A DNA stretch of 31,453 bases from CAYOOT01 sp964405665. GTDB taxonomy: Bacteria; Bdellovibrionota_C; UBA2361; SZUA-149; CAZDWZ01. Positions 24,576 through 31,453 of this stretch are shown piece after piece. Position 1 is the stretch's first letter, and each line of letters starts with the position of its first letter. The translations under genes and the position numbers were made by a program. Below the pieces are notes generated by a model. The model ran no database searches. It was not told the origin of the DNA and saw only the letters and a program-made list of their open reading frames with translations. The DNA is taken from assembly GCA_964405665.1 (NCBI GenBank), contig CAYOOT010000026.1, positions 1-31,453 on the forward strand, given 5' to 3'.

Positions 24576-24601
24576 CTCAGTTTATTAAGTGCTGCCGTAA
24601 T
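24576..24601 (+). promoter_or_regulatory. Possible sigma-28 (FliA-type) promoter for flagellin
   Basis: CTCAGTTT and GCCGTAAT are separated by 10 bases, close to the flagellar class-3 consensus TAAAGTTT-N11-GCCGATAA. Five of eight bases match in each box. The site is 65 nt upstream of the flagellin start. Confidence 0.4.
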
Positions 24602-24665
24602 CAATCCGAAATAATGAACTTAGGTTTAAAAACCACAATTTATTACTTTAATAAACTAAAAATCT

Positions 24666-25481
24666 ATGGCTATTAATTCCTTAAATAAGTCTTCTGAATT
24701 ATTCAGTTTTAATCAATTGGAAAAAAGTTCAAAGAGCGTTCGGAAAGGGTTTGAAGAATTATCTTCCGGAAAACGAATTAATAAAGCCTCAGATGATGCT
24801 GCCGGATTAGCCATTGCTAGTCAGTTACTATCAGAAGATGCTTCGCTCAGGCAGGCATCGAGAAATATTAGTGATGCTGTCTCACAAATCGCCATTGCAG
24901 ATGGTGCTTTGGAATCAACCTCAGATATTACTGTGAGATTAAACGAATTAGCTACTCAGTCTGCAAATGGTTCTATATCTGATGACCAAAGAGCGGTCTT
25001 GAACCAAGAATTTCAAGCATTAAAAGGAGAACTTGATCGAATCAATCAAACAACTACATTTAATAATAATCAAGTTTTTGGTTCGACTACCACAATACAA
25101 TCAGGAGCAGATGGAACTTCCGGCTCGCAAACCGAACTGAATATCGGTAACGTTGATTCTGCCGGTTTGGGACTAAGTAATTCCGATATTTTAACTCAAG
25201 CCGCTGCTCAAGCCGCAATAAATCAAACCAGTGCTGCGATTGAAAATATTGCAGCAAACCGGGGACAAATTGGGGCAATTGAAAGCAGACTATCTTCGGT
25301 GTACCAGAATGTTCAAACAAAACACTTAAATAATGAAGAGGCACGAAGTAGAATCGAAGATGCAGACGTAGCAAAATCATCTTCTGATTTGGTAGCCGCG
25401 AAAATAAGACAAAGTGTGGGAGTGGCCACTGTCGCTCAAGCTCTACAACAAACTGGCTTGGTCTTAAAGTTGCTCTCTTAA
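24666..25481 (+). CDS. fliC: Flagellin
   Basis: The 271-aa protein keeps the two conserved flagellin ends. The N-terminal D0/D1 part has FEELSSGKRINKASDDAAGL, AIASQLLSEDASLRQASRNI and DGALESTSDITVRLNELATQ, followed by LNQEFQALKGELDRINQTT. The C-terminal part has ESRLSSVYQNVQTKHLNNEE, then DADVAKSSSDLVAAKIRQSV and ends VAQALQQTGLVLKLLS. The central surface domain is almost missing: only about 50 residues separate the two halves, against several hundred in E. coli. It would form a thin, smooth filament. No other flagellar gene is in the window, so this is an isolated structural gene. Confidence 0.95.
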   Translation: MAINSLNKSSELFSFNQLEKSSKSVRKGFEELSSGKRINKASDDAAGLAIASQLLSEDASLRQASRNISDAVSQIAIADGALESTSDITVRLNELATQSANGSISDDQRAVLNQEFQALKGELDRINQTTTFNNNQVFGSTTTIQSGADGTSGSQTELNIGNVDSAGLGLSNSDILTQAAAQAAINQTSAAIENIAANRGQIGAIESRLSSVYQNVQTKHLNNEEARSRIEDADVAKSSSDLVAAKIRQSVGVATVAQALQQTGLVLKLLS

Positions 25482-25483
25482 AA

Positions 25484-25633
25484 TCAGTTCTTTAAAAATA
25501 CAGCTGCAGCATTTTTTGACTGAAGATTAAAACCAGAATTATGGGCATCAGAAAAAGTAGGGAAAATTAAAAGAAAAATCACTGATAAAAGAAACGCTAA
25601 AAATAAAATAACTTTTACATTTAAAATCAACAT
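25484..25633 (-). CDS. Small exported peptide (49 aa)
   Basis: Not recognised. The 49-aa frame starts at ATG 25631-25633. It has a near-ideal Shine-Dalgarno, GGAGGT, five bases upstream (25639-25644), stronger than that of most genes here. Residues 1-30 form a signal peptide or membrane anchor: MLILNVKV, then a very hydrophobic core ILFLAFLLSVIFLLIF and a possible cleavage site PTFSDA. The remaining 19 residues, beginning HNSGFNLQSK and ending FLKN, would be released or remain periplasmic. Its stop lies 2 nt from the flagellin stop, tail to tail. It has no recognisable family and may be a secreted peptide, a small membrane protein or a type I toxin-like peptide. Confidence 0.65.
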   Translation of the reverse strand: MLILNVKVILFLAFLLSVIFLLIFPTFSDAHNSGFNLQSKNAAAVFLKN

Positions 25634-25909
25634 ATGACACCTCCGAAACTGTTGATATTTAAGAATTCAAAGACACTTCTTAGCTAAGTCAAATTATAAA
25701 TTAGGAAATTTATTAATCAAGATGATTTAAATCATATTTGCTTCTAGTGACTTGATTTTATTAAGATAATCTGAAATTGTGAAGTAATTTAACGAGACTA
25801 GAAATTTAAACTTTGTAATTAATTGGAATTTCCGCATACGTAATTAAAAGCATAATACGTACGGAGTTTAGTTTACAGTCTCAATTTAACTTCTTCAAGC
25901 AATTTCAGT

Positions 25910-26785
25910 ATGCGCCTTGATCCTGCTTTATGTAAATATATTTTTCTATTCTCTATCTTAATTTTTTCTTCTATTGTTCAAGCCCAAGAAAATCATAATG
26001 CCATAACCATAATTGATGTCGGAGAAGGTGATAGCATTCTGCTGCAATCTTCCGGAAAAACTGCTTTGATTGATACCGGCAATCTAAAATCAGCTCCAAA
26101 AATTTTAGCTGTTCTTGCTAAATCAAAAATCAAAAAAATTGATTATTTAATTTTCACCCATCCTCACCCCGATCATATCGGCGGTGGGTTTGGTCTGATC
26201 TCCCATTTGGAAATTTCAGAAGTATTTGATAACGGAGAAGATCTTACTGCAGTTCTTAAAAAAGATCCTACTGTCCGTTGGTATCAAGAATTATTTCGAG
26301 ATCAGTTAAAAGCGAAGTCTTTAAACCAAGGCGCTGAACTGAAGTTGGGAGATTTTAGTCTGAGCGTTATTTGGCCTCCAAAAAATGGATATATTGAAGA
26401 TTGGAATAGCAACTCTTTAGTGATCCTGGTGCAAAAAAAGGAATTTCGTTTACTCTTAATGGGTGATGCTAATTTAGCAACAGAAAAAAAATTACTTAAT
26501 AATATCTACAATCCTTTTTTAGAAAAATTGAAAAATGTGGATCTGATTAAAGCTGGTCATCATGCTGCAGTCGATACTGCTGATAATGATTTTATAAATT
26601 TTATTAAACCAAAGATTACCTTGGTTAGTGTCAATAGTAATAATATTAATAATTACCCTTCCAGCAAAACTCTTGATCGCTATCTCCAAATTCCATCAAA
26701 AATCTTTCGTACCGATCTTTGTGATAACATCAATATAAATTTTTCTAATTCCAATACCTATCAAGTGAGCGCAAAATGCCAATAA
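25910..26785 (+). CDS. Secreted ComEC-like metallo-beta-lactamase-fold hydrolase
   Basis: The 291-aa protein has a signal peptide (hydrophobic core IFLFSILIFSSIVQA) and then a single metallo-beta-lactamase fold. The opening TIIDVGEGDSILLQ, then ALIDTG, then the metal site THPHPDHIGG (His84, His86, Asp88, His89), LLLMGDAN and KAGHHAA follow the ComEC C-terminal domain pattern. In competence proteins that domain is attached to a membrane channel and probably degrades one DNA strand. Here it stands alone without the channel. Stand-alone exported members are often called late-competence-like hydrolases and may be secreted nucleases or phosphodiesterases. The substrate is not known. The stop overlaps the next gene by 10 nt. 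Confidence 0.9.
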   Translation: MRLDPALCKYIFLFSILIFSSIVQAQENHNAITIIDVGEGDSILLQSSGKTALIDTGNLKSAPKILAVLAKSKIKKIDYLIFTHPHPDHIGGGFGLISHLEISEVFDNGEDLTAVLKKDPTVRWYQELFRDQLKAKSLNQGAELKLGDFSLSVIWPPKNGYIEDWNSNSLVILVQKKEFRLLLMGDANLATEKKLLNNIYNPFLEKLKNVDLIKAGHHAAVDTADNDFINFIKPKITLVSVNSNNINNYPSSKTLDRYLQIPSKIFRTDLCDNININFSNSNTYQVSAKCQ

Positions 26786-27309
26786 AAATTAAAAAATTTG
26801 CGCCTCAATATTATATCAGCAATCTGACTATCTATTGGGCAAGTTTTTTGATTATTTGTTCCACCTTTATGCGCTATGTCGTTGATTTTTTATTGTTTAA
26901 TTTAGGAGGCATGGCCGGCATTGCAATATTTGTTTGGATAATCTTTGCTCTGGCTGGCTTGACTGCTGCTTGCTTTTTATTTAGAAAATTTAATTTCAAA
27001 ATCTGGATCATCGAAGCAATAGTAATCCTTATTGGAATTATCTCTGCCTTGCAGATTAGTGATCCTGTGGAAAGAATTCATTTAGTGGAATTTGGTTTCT
27101 TGGGAGCATTATCAGCAAGCGATCAAGCCGTTAATAATAAATTTATTAAATCACTTCTATTTGCAATGTTAACGGGACTACTTGTCGCAACATTAGATGA
27201 AACTTTGCAATATTTTATTCCTCGAAGATTTGCCGATATTAGAGACGTAATTTTCGGATTATTAGGATCCACTTGGGGTGCAAGCATTTATTTAGCTGCA
27301 AAAAAATAA
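26776..27309 (+). CDS. VanZ-like membrane protein
   Basis: The 177-aa protein has about five membrane helices. The VanZ motif is clear: ERIHLVEFGFLGAL (Glu-Arg-x-His), then LDETLQYFIPRRFADIRDVI (Asp-Glu-x-x-Gln and Arg...Asp-x-x-Asp), and a glycine-rich last helix. VanZ from enterococci gives low-level teicoplanin resistance. Chromosomal relatives like this one have no proven role, though an envelope or lipid-linked function is likely. It overlaps the upstream hydrolase gene by 10 nt, so the two are likely translated together. It converges on the hydrazine-synthase-like gene with a 10-nt gap. Confidence 0.88.
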   Translation: MPIKIKKFAPQYYISNLTIYWASFLIICSTFMRYVVDFLLFNLGGMAGIAIFVWIIFALAGLTAACFLFRKFNFKIWIIEAIVILIGIISALQISDPVERIHLVEFGFLGALSASDQAVNNKFIKSLLFAMLTGLLVATLDETLQYFIPRRFADIRDVIFGLLGSTWGASIYLAAKK

Positions 27310-27319
27310 ACTGATTTCC

Positions 27320-29911
27320 TTAACGGTGAAAAGAAGAAAAAGCACTGCAGATTTTTCTATAATCTTTTGCACTAAGCCTAGCTTGTTTTTTCTTGGAGTA
27401 AACTAGAGAAACATTTTTAGTAGCTAGTACTTGATTATTATAGGAAATATTAAAATCCAAAGTTAAGGTTTTTTTCACTTTAGGCACTTTGCCATTAATT
27501 TGAACATTGCCATAAATATCGGAATTAAGAGTTTTAATCGCAGTGGAGCAAGCATTGTTATCAACGCTTAATAACAGTTGAAGATCTTTATTAGCGGCTG
27601 CGCTATTGGCGCCGACAATAGTGATTTGGCCTTTTTGATCTGGAGTTAAGCGATCGAGCAGTATTTTATTCTTTTTCATTATTGTAGCGACATCGATGGA
27701 AAAAGAAGGTTCTTCGGGCTGAGGATTTTCCGGTGTGGGCTGATCGGGAATCGGATCTTCCGGAATTTGATCGGGCGGTAAAGTGCGAAATAAGGCCAGT
27801 AATTGGCGCAAGGCTTCTGGTTTGTTTGTGGGTGCCGCTGCTCCTAATTGATCTCTGCTATTTACACCATGACAGGAAGCACATACGCGAATTTCGCCGG
27901 GAGCAAAGCTTAGCCAATAGCGCTCTCGCACAATACCTTTGCCGCTAGAATCAGTAAGCTGCCAACTTAAGGCTCGCTTTGCTGGAACAATCGCCGCCAT
28001 AGAACCATCAGCAGCAATTTTTACACTGCCCTCCGGACCTCCTGGGTTAGGCACATTAAGAGAGATTGAATCATGGAGTATCCGGGAAAGAATCCTGCGC
28101 CCCACTCCCGGATCAGCTACCCCGCCATAACCTCTAATTTGATCACCTTGAAAAAGTTGTAAGTGAGAAACATCATAGATTTTACCAGAGCGAGAGATTT
28201 TTTTTGTTTCAGTGCCTGTGACCCGAAGATTATAAGGTTGTTGCAAATCTAGAACATCCCTGCTGGTAATATTTCTACTGACAATTAACGCAAGATTATT
28301 GCGATTTAAATAACTTTTAAAAGCAGAAAGATCGACTCCCTCTTCTGCAAAAACACTGGCCTCGGGTGTTTCCAATAATTCTTCTCTCGCTGCTGGACGA
28401 GAACGACTAACTAATTCTACAGGCTGCAGTTCCCAAAGTGACCCAGAATAAGTAACTAAGACATCAGGATCATAATAAGTAACTGTTTTTGTAATACCGG
28501 AAGTAAGGACAGTTTGTGGCTGCCAATAATTACCAATTTTCACTAAACTCTTTAAACGAAATTGATAACGTGTTTGGGGAAATTCCCTGGAGCCATCATT
28601 ATCCTCTTCTCTCGTCTCCGGAGTATGACTGGCGATCAGAGTGCCAGTGCTTAGTGGCAGGGGATTACGATAATGTCCGGTATGAGTGGCATCGGGAGAA
28701 TTTGTGTAACTGGCAGTATCTCGGTGCGTGATATAAGTAATTTTCATCTGATCGGCAGGAGTGCTGGGATTTCCGTTAATACTGATAATTTGGCCGGCAG
28801 CATGAGTATGAAATTCCGGTGCATCAATGCCCAAATAAATTCCCAAGTGCAGTGGATCTTCTCGAATTTGAAAAAAATTATCAATTTCTTTATTGTTGAA
28901 CCTGGAATATTGTCCGTAGTATTCTGTTAAATTGCCATCGTTGTTAAAACTCTGCATAATGTATCCATGCAACTCCTGGCGTCCAATATGATTTAATGTT
29001 TCATGCCCGGTTCCATCTTCATTAATTTGCCAGGGGAAAAAATGATTGATTGTAAAAGTATTAAGGGTTGGGTCGGTAACATCACGATCCGAGCGTGGTT
29101 CCGGAAAAACCTCAAGTTGAGAATTTAGTTTCTCAGCAGTGGCACTTTCACTGGCATAATTAAAGGCCCCATAACCGTCTCCCGCTTGTTGGTCGCGTTG
29201 CAAATGATCCCAACGGCTGTAGAGAATTCTGCCAAAACTATCAATAATCGGGTTAAAAGCTCCTGATGGGGCATGGTCTAGTAGAACCAATTCCCCGCTT
29301 TGCGGATTTAATCGCCAAAGGCCACTATTGGAAGCAGTAGATTCATATTCATCAAGTTGCGGATAAAGATGTCTCGTCCCATTTCGGGGACGATCGCTTA
29401 CAAAAAATATCTGATCGGCAGTTCCATAAGCCGGCATGACGTTATTAAAGTTCGAAGGTTGATTGGCTATTTTTCTAATGATCGGAGTTTCGGTTTTGCC
29501 TAGCCCGGTAATTTCATAAAGTTGCCAGTAGTAATCATTGTAAACATATTGCTCAGTAGGAGATCCAATCACCATACTAAAAATTACTTTCTCTCCGCTC
29601 CAATGTACTTGCGGATCGCGCACGGCAATAGAAGAAGTATTTTGAAAACCATCCACACCATAACCAGCAGCACGAGTTAAGTTTTTTAAGCTCCCATCAT
29701 TGTAACGGATATATAAATCTCCTCCTCGCGGGGCAGAATCAACTGCGCCTTGATGATTGGCAAAGGTCGACCCAATGGTAGCGAAATCTTGCGGGTTAGG
29801 GACTTGGGTGACGAAAATAATGTCTCCGGGGGCTGCTTGGGAATCGGCATTCGGAATCAAGCAAAGTAAGAGTAACATCAAGAGCTTACTTTGTTGAGTG
29901 AAACCTCTCAT
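27320..29911 (-). CDS. Exported HzsA-like protein with one haem c site and C-terminal beta domain
   Basis: The 863-aa protein starts with a signal peptide (LLMLLLLCLIPNADSQA). Residues 30 to about 450 look like a beta-propeller with TolB-like repeats (QIFFVSDRPRNGTRHLYPQL, GRILYSRWDHLQRDQQ). The next part resembles the middle domain of the hydrazine synthase alpha subunit, ending in a single haem-binding CASCHG (Cys677, Cys680, His681) within REYWLSFAPGEIRVCASCHG. A proline-rich linker (PIPDQPTPENPQPEEP) follows, then a beta-rich 125-residue domain. HzsA of anammox bacteria joins NO and ammonium. Relatives in other bacteria lack the partner subunits, and their role is unknown. No HzsB or HzsC is present here, so hydrazine synthesis is unlikely. 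Confidence 0.85.
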   Translation of the reverse strand: MRGFTQQSKLLMLLLLCLIPNADSQAAPGDIIFVTQVPNPQDFATIGSTFANHQGAVDSAPRGGDLYIRYNDGSLKNLTRAAGYGVDGFQNTSSIAVRDPQVHWSGEKVIFSMVIGSPTEQYVYNDYYWQLYEITGLGKTETPIIRKIANQPSNFNNVMPAYGTADQIFFVSDRPRNGTRHLYPQLDEYESTASNSGLWRLNPQSGELVLLDHAPSGAFNPIIDSFGRILYSRWDHLQRDQQAGDGYGAFNYASESATAEKLNSQLEVFPEPRSDRDVTDPTLNTFTINHFFPWQINEDGTGHETLNHIGRQELHGYIMQSFNNDGNLTEYYGQYSRFNNKEIDNFFQIREDPLHLGIYLGIDAPEFHTHAAGQIISINGNPSTPADQMKITYITHRDTASYTNSPDATHTGHYRNPLPLSTGTLIASHTPETREEDNDGSREFPQTRYQFRLKSLVKIGNYWQPQTVLTSGITKTVTYYDPDVLVTYSGSLWELQPVELVSRSRPAAREELLETPEASVFAEEGVDLSAFKSYLNRNNLALIVSRNITSRDVLDLQQPYNLRVTGTETKKISRSGKIYDVSHLQLFQGDQIRGYGGVADPGVGRRILSRILHDSISLNVPNPGGPEGSVKIAADGSMAAIVPAKRALSWQLTDSSGKGIVRERYWLSFAPGEIRVCASCHGVNSRDQLGAAAPTNKPEALRQLLALFRTLPPDQIPEDPIPDQPTPENPQPEEPSFSIDVATIMKKNKILLDRLTPDQKGQITIVGANSAAANKDLQLLLSVDNNACSTAIKTLNSDIYGNVQINGKVPKVKKTLTLDFNISYNNQVLATKNVSLVYSKKKQARLSAKDYRKICSAFSSFHR

Positions 29912-29989
29912 AAATATACCAAAAGATACAGATACAACTATCTATTGGAGTTAAATGCAATTAATATGCCGTTTTATAAGGGATTTTGC

Positions 29990-30439
29990 TCAAGCCGCTT
30001 TTTTACTTAAATTAAAACTTAAAACCTCTTTTTTAAATTGAGGGATTTTTTTTAATTTTTTGTAAAGCAGTCCTATTTCACTGTTTTTTTCTTGCATTCT
30101 TTCAAGAATAAAAAGTCTTATATCTTTTTCGATATGCCAAAGGATTAGTGGTGCCCCATCTTTAGCACTTTCCCATTTTGAAACTTCTTTTTCAGTGACA
30201 CAAAATCTTTTTGCAAAATCCGCTGCTGTCATCCTAAAAGCGTGTCGAATAAATTGAATATGAGCACCGGTTAATCTTGTTTTTTTATGGGCAAGCTTTT
30301 GCAAGATTTCTTTTCTGATGACATCATGTTTCAATAAAGGCATCCATTCTTTGTTTAAAAACAATAGAGGGACATTGAAAATTTTTACTGGGAAACCGTA
30401 ACCATAATCTATATGGACTTTTTTAATTTTTGTTTTCAT
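29990..30439 (-). CDS. HTH antitoxin-like protein (MqsA-like, no zinc finger)
   Basis: The 149-aa protein contains one helix-turn-helix at about residues 60-92: FIRHAFRMTAADFAKRFCVT followed by KEVSKWESAKD, the Cro/C1-like pattern with the typical WE-x-G-x-A ending. The N-terminal 55 residues contain a short beta-like segment with GYGFPVKIFNVPL but none of the CxxC zinc-binding pairs of MqsA. The C-terminus is a charged helical tail. It overlaps the upstream DUF4258 gene by 4 nt, the classic coupling of a toxin-antitoxin operon. It probably binds its own promoter and the toxin. The antitoxin role is inferred from fold and context. Confidence 0.82.
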   Translation of the reverse strand: MKTKIKKVHIDYGYGFPVKIFNVPLLFLNKEWMPLLKHDVIRKEILQKLAHKKTRLTGAHIQFIRHAFRMTAADFAKRFCVTEKEVSKWESAKDGAPLILWHIEKDIRLFILERMQEKNSEIGLLYKKLKKIPQFKKEVLSFNLSKKAA

Positions 30440-30765
30440 AAGTTAAGATCAATAGCGGTAATAATTATTAAAACTTCCGGAGAATGTCCATCTTCAAAAC
30501 TTACAACAATTCTCAGTTCTTTTCCATCTATAGTTTTTCCTCTGATAGCATAATTCCATTTCTGAAAATCATTTTCATAATAATCCTTTTGCCGCTCATG
30601 ATAACCATTGATTAATACATCAAAAATTTCCCATCGACGAATACCACGATCTATATATCGCTGAAAAACATGCTTCGTCTCAACATACAAATTAGCATTT
30701 ATACATTTAAAAATTAAGTTTTTAAGATATATTGAATCTAATTTACCTTTTCTTTTCATTCTCAC
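30436..30765 (-). CDS. DUF4258-type putative toxin (RelE/BrnT-like)
   Basis: The 109-aa protein fits the DUF4258 pattern. A helix carries TKHVFQRYIDRGIRRWEIFD (His-x-x-x-R...RGI), then VLINGYHERQKDYYEND, and a beta sheet with WNYAIRGKTIDGKELRIVVS ending VLIIITAIDLN. This small alpha/beta fold is shared with RelE/MqsR-like RNases, and DUF4258 genes often pair with HTH or zinc-finger antitoxins. The start is GTG 30765 or ATG 30759; neither has a strong ribosome binding site. It overlaps the HTH gene by 4 nt. RNase activity is not proven for this family, and the toxin role is inferred. Confidence 0.8.
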   Translation of the reverse strand: MRMKRKGKLDSIYLKNLIFKCINANLYVETKHVFQRYIDRGIRRWEIFDVLINGYHERQKDYYENDFQKWNYAIRGKTIDGKELRIVVSFEDGHSPEVLIIITAIDLNL

Positions 30766-30901
30766 TGTTTTTAAACCCCAAGTGATTACAGTTCCCTAGG
30801 TTGTCTTATTCGCCAAGATAGAAGCTATTGATTCAAAAAATTTACTTTTTTAGGAAAAAGCATTAAAAATTAGTAAATAAAAACTTTTAATTAAACTTTC
30901 T

Positions 30902-31453
30902 ATGAACAACCTCGATCCCTACAAAGACATTCGCCGTGAATTTTTTATCAGTTATTTTGAAAAAGCACTTCCTTACGAAGATTATCTCAAAACTGGCGCC
31001 CCAGAACATTTAGCTAAATGGAAAAACTTTGAAGGAAAATTACAACTTACTCCCGAACAGAAAAAAATAATCTCTTCTTTTAAACGCAAAATGCCTGTCT
31101 TGGTGCTCTCCGGCACCTGGTGCGGAGATTGTGCCCGGCAAGGCCCAATGCTTAATCTGATTGCTAAAACTTCCAATGTTATTGATTTAAAATTTATTGA
31201 TAACAAGCAAAACCCAGAACTGCAAAATGAGCTGAGAATTAACGGTGCGGAAAAAGTTCCTGTAGTAGTTTCTTTTTCCGAGGATTTTTTTGAAATTAAT
31301 CGTTTCGGTGATAAGCATCTAGGCTATTATCGGGACAAGCTCGCCACAGAACTGGGTACAAGTTGTGATGCCGGAATATTTGCGCCGACAAATGAACTTA
31401 ATGCAGAATTAAATGATTGGCTCTCACACCAGGAAAGAATCCAAGCAATCCTT
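30902..31453 (+). CDS. Thioredoxin-fold protein (3' end beyond window)
   Basis: An open frame of 184 codons runs from ATG 30902 to the end of the window. The N-terminal 50 residues (FFISYFEKALPYEDYLKTGA) precede a thioredoxin-like core: KMPVLVLSGTWCGDCARQGP has the redox motif WCGDC, and NELRINGAEKVPVVVSF has the cis-proline (VP). This matches the Thioredoxin_9-like group of soluble thioredoxin-family proteins often found in Gram-negative bacteria. There is no signal peptide, so it is probably a cytoplasmic thiol reductase or bacilliredoxin-type enzyme. No clear Shine-Dalgarno is seen before the ATG. The upstream 135 bases are AT-rich. The substrate is unknown. Confidence 0.85.
   Translation, partial: MNNLDPYKDIRREFFISYFEKALPYEDYLKTGAPEHLAKWKNFEGKLQLTPEQKKIISSFKRKMPVLVLSGTWCGDCARQGPMLNLIAKTSNVIDLKFIDNKQNPELQNELRINGAEKVPVVVSFSEDFFEINRFGDKHLGYYRDKLATELGTSCDAGIFAPTNELNAELNDWLSHQERIQAIL

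Noticed and set aside
27320..29911. Evidence for anammox metabolism
   Set aside because: Only an HzsA-like protein is present, with a single CxxCH and no HzsB/HzsC or hydrazine dehydrogenase. HzsA-like proteins are widespread outside anammox bacteria.

Overview
The window looks like the chromosome of an AT-rich, Gram-negative, probably flagellated bacterium. An LptE-type lipoprotein and a second lipoprotein imply an outer membrane. A flagellin, a forkhead-associated (FHA) protein, a eukaryote-like Ser/Thr kinase and acyl-CoA dehydrogenases resemble the gene content of deltaproteobacteria-like or other uncultured phyla. I cannot place the lineage from this window alone. Most of it is ordinary chromosome with short gaps and frequent strand switches. 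I see no prophage, insertion sequence or CRISPR array.

Layout. 1-342: a HigA antitoxin cut by the window edge, with only the C-terminal tail of its HigB toxin left behind. 343-685: AT-rich and without a recognisable gene. 686-7298: an ABC-F ATPase set among three long proteins I do not recognise, one of 853 aa with a glycine/alanine-rich hydrophobic tract. 7330-12140: a GNAT acetyltransferase, a palindromic repeat pair, lptE divergent from leuS, and a metallophosphoesterase. 12314-15337: an ECF-type sigma factor with a clear terminator, purC, an inverted repeat of the same palindrome family, an FHA protein and infC. 15523-18270: a clan GH-A-like glycosidase lipoprotein, rpiA and a drug/metabolite-type (EamA) transporter. 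18324-19370: a nucleotidyltransferase with a small partner, then a TerB-like gene whose reading frame breaks at a dnaX-like slippery site. 19436-23016: a PfkB sugar kinase, tRNA-Arg(TCG), and two divergent acyl-CoA dehydrogenase transcription units, one with a MIP18/SufT-like protein. 23145-25633: a Ser/Thr kinase with a C-terminal membrane domain, a short flagellin, and a 49-aa exported peptide with a near-ideal Shine-Dalgarno. 25910-29911: a secreted ComEC-like metallo-beta-lactamase-fold protein overlapping a VanZ-like gene, then a large exported protein related to the hydrazine synthase alpha subunit with one haem c site. 29990-31453: a DUF4258/HTH toxin-antitoxin-like pair and a thioredoxin-fold protein that runs off the window.

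Housekeeping functions (leuS, infC, purC, rpiA, lptE, tRNA-Arg) are mixed with accessory modules. Three toxin-antitoxin-like loci lie within 31 kb: a decayed higBA, the nucleotidyltransferase pair, and the DUF4258/HTH pair. The most promising unexplained signals are the TerB-like gene with an A AAA AAG site that restores the frame exactly, the exported micropeptide tail-to-tail with flagellin, the kinase-membrane fusion, the nucleotidyltransferase pair and the 853-aa protein.
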